DNA of 64,000 bases, from assembly GCF_014164785.1 (NCBI RefSeq), contig NZ_JACJFN010000001.1:806001-870000 (forward strand). The letters run 5' to 3'. This stretch comes from Aquipseudomonas guryensis. Its GTDB lineage: Bacteria; Pseudomonadota; Gammaproteobacteria; Pseudomonadales; Pseudomonadaceae. Of this stretch, positions 52,489-59,870 are shown piece after piece. Both the position numbers and the translations under genes were made by a program. Numbering within the stretch: position 1 is the stretch's first letter; every line of letters begins with the position of its first letter. A model generated the notes under the pieces. The model did no database searches and was not told where the DNA came from. It saw only the letters and a program-made list of their open reading frames with translations.

Positions 52489-52929
52489 ATGTCATTGAGT
52501 AATATTGAGCGGTTCGACGAAATAACTGGAGAAGTGTTCGCCAAGCTTTATCTGAACTTTCCCGTACCATGTTTGCTTCGAGCTGCCGACTACGTTGCTA
52601 GCGCAACCGTATTCAATGAACACCTCGGGTCCGATGTACCATCTGAAGATGCAGAGTTTTTCTTTGCATGTATCCGTTGGCTTGAAGGCTCAGGATATAT
52701 CACTGCAAAAGCAGAGAATGGTTTCTACGTCGCCGAGGCTGTCCTTACCAGCAAAGGGCTGGAGGTTTTGCGTGCAATGCCTTCGAGTCTGCAGGGGAAA
52801 GCGTCAATTGGAGAGCGGCTGGGGGATACCGCAGCTAGAGGCGGTAAAGAAATTGCACGCATGCTGGTTTCGGAAGCACTCTCCCTTGGGACTCGAATTG
52901 TCGGCCAGCAAGTAGGCTTAGTCGTTTAA
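52489..52929 (+). CDS. Unknown 146-residue cargo protein
   Basis: The protein begins MSLSNIERFDEITGEVFAKL and contains a winged-helix-like middle (FFFACIRWLEGSGYITAKAE; VLTSKGLEVLRAMPSSL). Its C-terminal part is amphipathic and hydrophobic (MLVSEALSLGTRIVGQQVGL). The ATG at 52489 has GGTGAGA upstream; an earlier start would overlap the previous gene. No known domain can be assigned. It follows the zinc-ribbon gene closely and precedes SIR2-HerA. Confidence 0.7.
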   Translation: MSLSNIERFDEITGEVFAKLYLNFPVPCLLRAADYVASATVFNEHLGSDVPSEDAEFFFACIRWLEGSGYITAKAENGFYVAEAVLTSKGLEVLRAMPSSLQGKASIGERLGDTAARGGKEIARMLVSEALSLGTRIVGQQVGLVV

Positions 52930-53004
52930 TACTCGCATAATAAATATCAGACCCGCATAGATGGCACGAAAAACTCAAGGGTCGACATCGCAACGGAGCA
53001 TTGC

Positions 53005-54144
53005 ATGTTCATATCAATCCCACCTGTCGACATATACAACAAGAACATAAACCTTCTTATTGGGTCTGGGGCTTCCGCTGACTTGTTTCCCACTCTAGGG
53101 CTAGCTATAACCAATAGCCGATCCGAGTGGGAGACCATTGAAACATTGGCGACGAAATATGAGGGCGATATTAAAAAGAAGACAGCCCTCTTTATGCACT
53201 ACTACAACACCTGCATAAGCCCGGTCCAGAGTTACAATCCTGACATCATTCGCAGCAGAAAGAAAAAAGAAAACATCAGGAACTACCAGAACTTAATAAA
53301 GACCATCATTGGATTGCTTGAAAAACGAAAGGATCTCAACCGCAAGGTAAATGTATTTACAACAAACTACGATGGCTGCTTGCCCTTTGCCGCCGACTCA
53401 ATACTGACTGATGACACACATCAGTTTACTGTGAACGATGGCTCTGCTGGATTTCGAACAAAACATCTCCATATAAAAAACTTCCACCGTTTCCAATGCC
53501 AGGCGAGTGCCTTTGAACGCCACAACTATGGAATACCACAAATAAATCTAATGAATCTGCATGGCTCAGTATATTGGGAAAAAGATGCAGATAAAATTAA
53601 AGTCGATTACGACGCACGCCACTCCAACTTCTTAACTGCAAGAACCCTCAGCAAGCTTGAAGACTATTCAGAGTATCTCGTCACTAAAGGGGGAACGACG
53701 GAGGAAATCCCATCTGTGCAGCTAACCCCGGGAGAGATTAGTAATTTCTGGGATAGCTACAATGCACTGCCCATCGTAAACCCAACCAAATGGAAGTTCC
53801 ACGAAACGGTTTTCGAAGAGCATTACTATCAGATGCTCCGACTTCTAAGCTACGAGCTTGAAAAGCCTAACTCTATCTTGATCACCTTTGGATTCTCTTT
53901 CGCTGACGAGCACATTTTAAAACTGGTGCAACGCTCGCTCACCAATCCAACTTTGAAGGCATATGTCTGCTGCTATAGTGCCTCAAGCGCCAAGAAGTTG
54001 GCCGGCGACTTTAAGGCCTGGAATAACGTAGACGTAATCGGCCCTCCTGATGGTGAAAGCCTCACCTTCACCAATTTTAATAAGTATATATTCTCACTAA
54101 AACCCGAGACATATACCGCCCCTGACGCCGCGGAGGCTTTATGA
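53005..54144 (+). CDS. SIR2-family NADase of a SIR2-HerA antiphage system
   Basis: A 379-residue SIR2-like protein. NAD-site motifs are visible: GSGAS (residues 20-24), TTNYD (119-123), NLHGS (184-188) and TFGFSFADEH (294-303). Such stand-alone SIR2 domains deplete NAD+ during phage infection; paired with HerA they form a large complex that triggers abortive infection. The downstream HerA ATG overlaps its stop by four bases. The start is preceded by GGAG seven bases upstream. Base composition is clearly AT-richer than the host genes, suggesting separate acquisition. Confidence 0.88.
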   Translation: MFISIPPVDIYNKNINLLIGSGASADLFPTLGLAITNSRSEWETIETLATKYEGDIKKKTALFMHYYNTCISPVQSYNPDIIRSRKKKENIRNYQNLIKTIIGLLEKRKDLNRKVNVFTTNYDGCLPFAADSILTDDTHQFTVNDGSAGFRTKHLHIKNFHRFQCQASAFERHNYGIPQINLMNLHGSVYWEKDADKIKVDYDARHSNFLTARTLSKLEDYSEYLVTKGGTTEEIPSVQLTPGEISNFWDSYNALPIVNPTKWKFHETVFEEHYYQMLRLLSYELEKPNSILITFGFSFADEHILKLVQRSLTNPTLKAYVCCYSASSAKKLAGDFKAWNNVDVIGPPDGESLTFTNFNKYIFSLKPETYTAPDAAEAL

Positions 54145-55913
54145 GCCTGGTTGTCGGCGAGGTCACTGCAGTTTCCGGCATAAAGATATCGTTGAGGATA
54201 TTTGAAGACTCCAACCAAGAGTCCATTTTTTACAATGGAGTAAAATATCGCGGAATTTCAATCCGGGAGCACATATCTATCCAGCGCGGATTTATAGATA
54301 TTGTCTGCTTGGTAGAGGGTGAGTTTTTAGACGAGAGGAATGTTGACGCTGAGAGTGGAAGGACAATCTATACAAGAAGGGTCGATGTAAGGCCAATTGG
54401 ATTCATTGTTGATGGCATTTTTCAAGAGGGCGTGAAGTACATGCCTATGATCCGCGATGTGGCTTCACTGCTCAGTGAGCCTGCGGTTGCTAGGATATAT
54501 GGAAAAGAAGGGCGCGGAGACTTTTCTATTGGTGTGATGCTAAAGGAAGATGTTGCAGTCAACTTGTCTTGGGCTCGAATATTTAATGGACATCTAGGGA
54601 TTTTTGGAAATACGGGCAGCGGAAAATCTAATACGCTAGCAAAGCTATACACAACATTATTTAAGCAAAAGCATGAGATTCTTAAAGATAAAAGCAGCTT
54701 TATAATAGTTGACTTCAATGGCGAGTACACCGAAGACCAAATACTCCCCTTCAACGAAAAGCGAGTAACAATACTAAACCAGAAGAAGCCACGCGATAAA
54801 CTTAAACTGTCATCATCCCACTTCTGGGATGTTGAAACCCTTAGCTTACTTTTTCAGGCCACAACAAATACACAGCAGCCGTTCATCCGCAGAATTGTTA
54901 ATGGCAGGGAGAGATTTAAATCCAACCCTGATTCTCTCAAGAACTTCTTTTTGAAAACATTTGAGAGAGCATTCAGTTCGGGCGAAGCAAAGCCAGATGC
55001 CTTAGAATTAAGCAGAGAAATTGCTCGAATAGTCGACTCACAGGCTTTGCAGAATCACCTTAAAGAGATTAAGTACATTTTTGCCAATCGTTCATTCAAA
55101 AGCAATAACGGGCCTTGGTATAACTCTGACGGGGCAGGCTTTACGGAAAGCATACTGCCTATATTGCAACACATAGACCTGGACTATTTAGATCAGTTTG
55201 ATGAATTTCTTTTAAGGGCTTATCTACAGCTATGCTCTGATGTGGTATTGGGCTATGCACAATATGAACATATTCAGCCAGTGCTTACTCGCGCCAAGGC
55301 CTCGGTTACAGAACTACGAAAGGTGGTTGAGCTGACCGGCGGGCACCCCCCATCGGATTTACTGCATGTAATCTCGCTAAAGCGGTGTAAAAGCGATATG
55401 AAGAAAATCCTTCCGCTTTTGATCGCAAAAAGCATCTATGCAAAACATAAGGACACTGTAAAAAGCCCTCCAAATAAGACCCTTCATTTGATCATTGATG
55501 AGGCTCACAATATACTGTCAGAGCAGTCGGCAAGAGAGCACGAGGTCTGGAAGGACTACAGGCTTGAGCTTTTTGAAGAAATCATAAAAGAAGGCCGGAA
55601 GTACGGTGCATACTTAACGCTCTCAAGTCAGCGACCAGCCGATATATCACCGACCGTAGTCTCCCAAGTTCACAACTTTTTTATTCACCGGCTTGTCAAT
55701 GATCGTGACCTTAAGCTGCTAGACAACACCATTAGCACTCTGGATACCTCATCTCGAGCACTTATTCCAACTCTTGCCAAGGGATGCTGTGTTGTAACAG
55801 GGACAGCGTTTGACCTTCCGATGATAATAAAAGTTGACCCGCTAATTAAGGAACACCGCCCTAGCAGTGACGACGTAGATCTTGAGGATCTTTGGGATGA
55901 TGCCTTGATCTAA
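54141..55913 (+). CDS. herA: HerA-family ATPase/helicase of the SIR2-HerA system
   Basis: A 590-residue hexameric ATPase of the HerA/FtsK class. The N-terminal beta-barrel (HAS-barrel-like, residues 1-90) is followed by Walker A GNTGSGKS (156-163), VDFNGEY (190-196), Walker B LHLIIDEAH (448-456) and the SSQRPADIS segment (495-503). In SIR2-HerA systems HerA assembles with SIR2 and regulates NADase activity, with DNA translocase or nuclease-linked functions reported. Its ATG overlaps the SIR2 stop (ATGA). The codon usage and AT bias match the SIR2 gene, so the pair travelled together. Confidence 0.9.
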   Translation: MSLVVGEVTAVSGIKISLRIFEDSNQESIFYNGVKYRGISIREHISIQRGFIDIVCLVEGEFLDERNVDAESGRTIYTRRVDVRPIGFIVDGIFQEGVKYMPMIRDVASLLSEPAVARIYGKEGRGDFSIGVMLKEDVAVNLSWARIFNGHLGIFGNTGSGKSNTLAKLYTTLFKQKHEILKDKSSFIIVDFNGEYTEDQILPFNEKRVTILNQKKPRDKLKLSSSHFWDVETLSLLFQATTNTQQPFIRRIVNGRERFKSNPDSLKNFFLKTFERAFSSGEAKPDALELSREIARIVDSQALQNHLKEIKYIFANRSFKSNNGPWYNSDGAGFTESILPILQHIDLDYLDQFDEFLLRAYLQLCSDVVLGYAQYEHIQPVLTRAKASVTELRKVVELTGGHPPSDLLHVISLKRCKSDMKKILPLLIAKSIYAKHKDTVKSPPNKTLHLIIDEAHNILSEQSAREHEVWKDYRLELFEEIIKEGRKYGAYLTLSSQRPADISPTVVSQVHNFFIHRLVNDRDLKLLDNTISTLDTSSRALIPTLAKGCCVVTGTAFDLPMIIKVDPLIKEHRPSSDDVDLEDLWDDALI

Positions 55914-56025
55914 GCTCTGTTGGCCGCGCAGGGCGGTTTAAAAATGCAGACCGTTACTCAGCAGCCCGCTCACTATGTTCTAGACTCTCAACGCCAGGAT
56001 GGCTTTCCTCGAATGGAGTTCGAAC

Positions 56026-56538
56026 ATGAGCTATATCAAGTACCTCGTCGTTGCCCTTGCTTCCGCCTTGCTCTCCGCCTACACAGCCCTCTGGTATGCT
56101 GCACCGGCTACCGCTGAAGCTCCGCATTCCGTTGTACGCCCACCGCTGACAGTCGAGCAGAGCGACGGGAAACTGCTGATTTGGGGTGGGTGGAAAACCC
56201 AGCAGGGTTATGAAGCCCCAGGCACCAACGCTATCGAGATCCGCTGCGAGCGCGTAAGCGGTCGTTGCACTGAGGCTTATGCCTCGATTCTCCACCACAC
56301 CGAGGGCGAGGATCTGGAGGCTCAGGTGTTCGATTACACCATCCAGGCTTGGTCTGACACCGAGGTTATGGCAGTTGCCGAGCGAGCCATGGACTGCCTG
56401 AGTCGACATCTTTTAGTAGATCTGCGCGGCAAACAGGCCCGACTTGAATGGAGCCAAGGAGCGGAGACCAGCTGCAATGGTGATGAGGGTGCAGCTGTGT
56501 TAGTGGGTGACCCTATACCACTCGTCCAAGTCGATTGA
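56026..56538 (+). CDS. Unknown exported or membrane-anchored cargo protein
   Basis: A 170-residue protein with an N-terminal hydrophobic segment (YLVVALASALLSAYTALWY), which reads as signal or membrane anchor. The body has WGGWKTQQGYEAPGTNAIEI and four Cys (EIRCERVSGRC, MDC, ETSC), consistent with periplasmic disulfides. The ATG at 56026 has GGAG seven bases upstream, better than the earlier start at 55999. Base composition is closer to the host than the SIR2-HerA genes. I do not recognise a family. Confidence 0.72.
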   Translation: MSYIKYLVVALASALLSAYTALWYAAPATAEAPHSVVRPPLTVEQSDGKLLIWGGWKTQQGYEAPGTNAIEIRCERVSGRCTEAYASILHHTEGEDLEAQVFDYTIQAWSDTEVMAVAERAMDCLSRHLLVDLRGKQARLEWSQGAETSCNGDEGAAVLVGDPIPLVQVD

Positions 56539-56567
56539 GAGAACTTGGGCTGACTGGCGGCGCCGGA

Positions 56568-56771
56568 TTACTTGCAGCAGGCTGGACGGCCAAGCCGCTG
56601 GCGTCGCTGGCTAGGATCTCTTTTGCGCATCGCCTCTCTGAGGCGCTCAGCGGCTTCAGCTAAGACTGCAGGGTCTGCCGCTCGGATGGCATTCATCAGC
56701 TCTTCGCGCCTGCGGGCTTTGCCCTCAAGAATCTCGTCAAAGCTACTATCAGACTGGTAATACCTGCTCAT
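56568..56771 (-). CDS. Small helical protein, unknown
   Basis: A 67-residue, charged, helical protein: SFDEILEGKARRREELMNAI and VLAEAAERLREAMRKRDPSQ. GAGG lies eight bases before the ATG. It converges on the exported cargo gene at 56026 with about 30 bases between stops. It could be an antitoxin- or regulator-like small protein, but nothing in the sequence proves it. Confidence 0.55.
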   Translation of the reverse strand: MSRYYQSDSSFDEILEGKARRREELMNAIRAADPAVLAEAAERLREAMRKRDPSQRRQRLGRPACCK

Positions 56772-56941
56772 CTAGGCAACCTCGCGAACTGGTCATTGCT
56801 AGAGAGTATCACGAGGAGCGGCTAGTCGCAGCGTGCCCTCAAGACTACGCGCTTGTTGAGTTTGAAAGGCGCTTTTTCCAGAGCTTGGGGAGTGTCTAGG
56901 AAAGCCGGGGCGACTCATGTAGGAAAATGATTAAACGCCAA
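56772..56941. other. 170-base gap between the small gene and Thoeris thsA
   Basis: No gene is apparent. I see no clear hairpin terminator for thsA, which ends at 56942 on the minus strand. The composition changes here from GC-richer (left) to AT-rich (right), which marks a junction between cargo modules. Confidence 0.4.
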
Positions 56942-57778
56942 TCAAATTCCATTTTTAGCAGATTTTATATCCAAGAGATTAATCTGATTGATCTTGCTCT
57001 CATGAATTACGATGGTGAGCTTTGCGGGGTATTTAAACCGCATTTCACTAATCCTAAAAGTCCATAGCATAATTTTGAGAAGCTCTTCGTCAGAAATATT
57101 TCTATGCTCTTTAATGCGGGTTATCCCAGACCCAAAAATAGGAACTGACACGTTCTTTTGAGCATAAACCTTGTTTACCTTGTCCCAGAATTTAATTAGA
57201 AACTCCAAGAATTCCGGCATAGTGAGCATGGCACGATTGCTGTCGTCGAACTTTGAAAAAGCCGCAAGAATGTACTCCCCATAGACGCATACCGTGCCTA
57301 TGCTATATCTACGACTCTTACCATACTTCCGCTCAACATTGTCGCAAACGACATCACCCTCCTCAAAATTATAGGAAGAAATGTGATCATCCAGCACCTG
57401 GACTGAACTCGAGAAAAATTTATTTATAAATATTCCATTAAGGGATTCGTCGGATATCACCTTATTGTCAACAAGAGTGTCAAAATACTCATTAAAGGCA
57501 ATGGCCTTAAAGCCAGACTCCTTAAATATGTCGCCAGTCTTAATCGTGACAGTACTGCCTTCGATATCAAGATCGATATTTTCAAGAGTCGAAGAGTGAA
57601 CCCATAGCGTGATATATCCAATAACCAGCCCAAGAACAAATATCACCCCAAGAAGGATTTTTGCCCCATCAGGAATATCAACAAATATCAGGAACAGCGA
57701 GAGCGCTGTCGATATTGCTGATATGTACTCCAGGAACTGCCTTATGACTCTCCGATCAAAAAAACCAACTTTTGGCAT
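56942..57778 (-). CDS. thsA: Type II Thoeris ThsA: two-helix membrane protein with macro domain
   Basis: A 278-residue protein with two N-terminal transmembrane helices (residues about 14-34, YISAISTALSLFLIFVDI; and 40-60, LLGVIFVLGLVIGYITLWV). A soluble domain follows: AIAFNEYFDTLVDNKVISDE and VPIFGSGITRIKEH, the pattern of the macro-type (DUF6430) Thoeris effector. In type II Thoeris the TIR protein makes a histidine-ADP-ribose signal that binds this macro domain and activates the membrane helices. A strong GGGGAGG precedes the ATG. It starts 44 bases after thsB, same strand, and is AT-rich like SIR2-HerA. Confidence 0.83.
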   Translation of the reverse strand: MPKVGFFDRRVIRQFLEYISAISTALSLFLIFVDIPDGAKILLGVIFVLGLVIGYITLWVHSSTLENIDLDIEGSTVTIKTGDIFKESGFKAIAFNEYFDTLVDNKVISDESLNGIFINKFFSSSVQVLDDHISSYNFEEGDVVCDNVERKYGKSRRYSIGTVCVYGEYILAAFSKFDDSNRAMLTMPEFLEFLIKFWDKVNKVYAQKNVSVPIFGSGITRIKEHRNISDEELLKIMLWTFRISEMRFKYPAKLTIVIHESKINQINLLDIKSAKNGI

Positions 57779-57822
57779 TTATCCTCCCCGGAAGTGGTGT
57801 ATGTAGCAGAGCGTATTTCTTA

Positions 57823-58383
57823 CTACTTAAACCGGTATACATCTATTTTATTGGGGGTGCTCACGGTAAAGCCTGTATCTTGCAGTGACTGTCTGATCAG
57901 ATCTTTATTCATTGGAATGTGAAGTGTCGGAACTTTTTTCATGGAATCGCGAAAAACAGGCAGATTATCCCACAGAGATATAACCTGTGGCTTCAACACG
58001 CCGTTAAGCAACAAGCTTTCTTTAGTATCGTAATCCGGGTATATAACAATTACAGGCAGGGACTGCTCTTCAATTCCGTACCTAATCTCCTCTCTAAGTG
58101 CTTGAGAGTTCTTGGTTCTAGAGCTTAGAAACAGAATAATATTCTTAGAACTTCTAAGGCGCTCCTGAAGCCTCGGCTTTAGCGTGCTCTCCCAATTGCT
58201 GCCATCCCGAACGCTATATGTCTTTTCATGAGAGTCGATAAAGGGAAACGATGCGTCTTGCCCTTTCCAAGCCTTTAGGGTGTTGTAGTAAACGAAATCT
58301 TTGGTCACATATGCGCCAAGTGTGCTGGTGCTAAACGGTTCCGAAACATAGAACGCACAGTAATTTCCATTCCTATAGGCCAT
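57823..58383 (-). CDS. thsB: Type II Thoeris ThsB: TIR-like (DUF1863) signal-producing enzyme
   Basis: A 186-residue TIR-like protein of the DUF1863/MTH538 group: ISYEP-like AFYVSEPFSTSTLGAYVTKD, YYNTLKAWKGQDASFPFIDS and NIILFLSSRTKNSQALREEI. The last segment holds candidate catalytic glutamates (E98/E99). It should cleave NAD+ on phage infection and form the cyclic or conjugated ADP-ribose messenger. AGGA precedes the ATG. It is the first gene of the thsB-thsA pair. Family assignment is from sequence pattern, and the type II label from the partner. Confidence 0.83.
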   Translation of the reverse strand: MAYRNGNYCAFYVSEPFSTSTLGAYVTKDFVYYNTLKAWKGQDASFPFIDSHEKTYSVRDGSNWESTLKPRLQERLRSSKNIILFLSSRTKNSQALREEIRYGIEEQSLPVIVIYPDYDTKESLLLNGVLKPQVISLWDNLPVFRDSMKKVPTLHIPMNKDLIRQSLQDTGFTVSTPNKIDVYRFK

Positions 58384-58504
58384 AAAAATTCCTTTATAGT
58401 ACTTTAAGACGGCACATGGTCATTGTTTCGCATATTAATCTGGGTAGAGTGTCCAGAGCGCGATGGGGCAAATTGGCTGATGACAAACCGGCCGTTAGTC
58501 GACT

Positions 58505-58627
58505 TTAGCCCTTACTTGGAGCGGGAGGTGGGGCCTTAGGTGGGCTTGCAGGACGCTGACTTGTCGTCTCTTTGCTCACTCCACCTTTGACGGGCGAACC
58601 TGACTGACTATTGGTTTTCTCTGACAT
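58505..58627 (-). CDS. Proline-tailed microprotein P4 (40 aa)
   Basis: A 40-residue protein: MSEKTNSQSGSPVKGG, then SQRPASPPKAPPPAPSKG at the C-terminus. Its GAGG Shine-Dalgarno overlaps the stop region of the preceding microprotein, seven bases upstream. It is the last of four consecutive small genes with the same tail style. Function unknown. Confidence 0.62.
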   Translation of the reverse strand: MSEKTNSQSGSPVKGGVSKETTSQRPASPPKAPPPAPSKG

Positions 58628-58634
58628 TGAAACC

Positions 58635-58769
58635 TCACTTCTTACTTGCAGGCGGTGGCGCCGGAGGAGGAGTTGTCGGTCGCGTGACAACGATCTTTCC
58701 ACCAGGGCTTACTCCATCGTATACAGGAACACCACTAGGCTTTTTGCCTGCCGGCTTCTTGTCACTCAT
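58635..58769 (-). CDS. Proline-tailed microprotein P3 (44 aa)
   Basis: A 44-residue protein: MSDKKPAGKKPSGVPVYDGV, then a TRPTTPPPAPPPASKK tail. The ATG overlaps the end of the previous gene (ATGAGTGA) and a strong GAGGAGG lies inside that gene. The MSDKK/MSEKT starts of P3 and P4 suggest paralogues. Confidence 0.65.
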   Translation of the reverse strand: MSDKKPAGKKPSGVPVYDGVSPGGKIVVTRPTTPPPAPPPASKK

Positions 58770-58896
58770 TGATGCCTCCTCTGCGTGTAGGAGGCGGCGG
58801 AGCTTTCGGCGGGGTTGCCGGTCGCTGTGGCATCTGCTGCCCCCCCTTGCCACCAGAGCTAGGCGGTGGTGGTGATATGCCTCTTTCCTCGTACAT
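58762..58896 (-). CDS. Proline-tailed microprotein P2 (44 aa)
   Basis: A 44-residue protein: MYEERGISPPPPSSGGKGG, then QRPATPPKAPPPPTRRGG near the end. AGGA lies about ten bases before the ATG. It overlaps P3 by eight bases. It shares QRPA(T/S)PPKAPPP with P4, so these two are probably related. Confidence 0.62.
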   Translation of the reverse strand: MYEERGISPPPPSSGGKGGQQMPQRPATPPKAPPPPTRRGGINE

Positions 58897-58907
58897 GAAG
58901 TTATTTC

Positions 58908-59051
58908 CTAGCGGTTGGGGGCTTTCGGCGGAGCAGGCGGTGGAGTTGAAGGCCTTACATTAGACGGGGCCGGAGGGCTTACATTCATCCCATCTTCGCG
59001 AACCCGATGATCCACCATGCGTTCCCGCTCTTTGCCGTGATCAGTGGTCAT
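58908..59051 (-). CDS. Proline-tailed microprotein P1 (47 aa)
   Basis: A 47-residue protein with a charged N-terminus (MTTDHGKERERMVDHRVRED) and a proline tail (RPSTPPPAPPKAPNR). GGAG precedes the ATG, which comes four bases after the stop of the DUF6338 gene. The N-terminus differs from P2-P4 but the tail style is shared. Confidence 0.62.
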   Translation of the reverse strand: MTTDHGKERERMVDHRVREDGMNVSPPAPSNVRPSTPPPAPPKAPNR

Positions 59052-59055
59052 ATGA

Positions 59056-59655
59056 CTACTCCTCTCGTTCAAGAAATTCGACCAAATAAACATCTACGTT
59101 GGAGATTAGATAGCTCTCAATGCCAGGCATCTCCACCCACTCATTTTGTTCATCCATCCAGCAAGGCTGCGTGATTAGAAAATGACCATCGCTCGGATCG
59201 GTTGGCCACACTGCCGGGTAACCGAATAGCCGCCGCCCATCGAGCAAAGTCAGCACGACAGACTGTCCTTCGCGTTTACGGAAGGCATAGATCCATTCAG
59301 GGTAGGAGGCTCGAGAGGTTAGCCCCCATTTTCTGGCGACTCTGTAGAGATAATCGTGATTTGAGGCGAATGCGAGGCCGAGTCCCAACAGAATCGCCAG
59401 ACCGACTCCCCAAGCGCTTTCCGCCTGAGATGTCCATGGTCCCAACACAAACCAATGTGCCCCGATGTACTTCACCAAGAGCTCAATTCCCGATACCACC
59501 AGCGTGATAATACCGGTACCGATCAGTGCCTGAACTGTGCGCTCAAACTGGCCCGGTTTTTTCACGTCAGCCAGCCAGTAGAAGATCATCGTGGTGATGA
59601 ACCCTGGTATAAGCATCTGCACTAGAGGGATGATCTTCGTTGCCAGGTCTTCCAT
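59056..59655 (-). CDS. DUF6338 family membrane protein
   Basis: A 199-residue protein with three predicted transmembrane helices: LVQMLIPGFITTMIFYWLA, LIGTGIITLVVSGIELLVKYI and AWGVGLAILLGLGLAFASN. A soluble C-terminal domain follows, with LLDGRRLFGYPAVWPTDPSDGH, the DUF6338 hallmark. Function is unknown. I start at the ATG 59655; a GTG two codons upstream is possible, and neither has a strong Shine-Dalgarno. It opens a tight unit with four downstream proline-tailed microproteins. Confidence 0.82.
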   Translation of the reverse strand: MEDLATKIIPLVQMLIPGFITTMIFYWLADVKKPGQFERTVQALIGTGIITLVVSGIELLVKYIGAHWFVLGPWTSQAESAWGVGLAILLGLGLAFASNHDYLYRVARKWGLTSRASYPEWIYAFRKREGQSVVLTLLDGRRLFGYPAVWPTDPSDGHFLITQPCWMDEQNEWVEMPGIESYLISNVDVYLVEFLEREE

Positions 59656-59870
59656 TACCACTTCATCGCTGCTGTCTCTTGACCAGCACTATAGCTCCGA
59701 AAAAGTTGATCATGCACCTAGCATTTCATCCTTCCCTACGGCAGGGCCAGCCAGCCTCACCAGCACTCGCATAGCCGATTGAGCCGACCGTTCATTTCGC
59801 CCGCCATCAGTGGCTTGGCTGTAGATTCAACTGGTCAATGCAACAGCTCGCTTGCCCCCGCAAGCGGATG

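Noticed and set aside
59656..59870. A gene in the 215-base gap between tniQ and the DUF6338 gene
   Set aside because: Short frames here lack Shine-Dalgarno sites and any protein-like composition. I see no gene or clear terminator.
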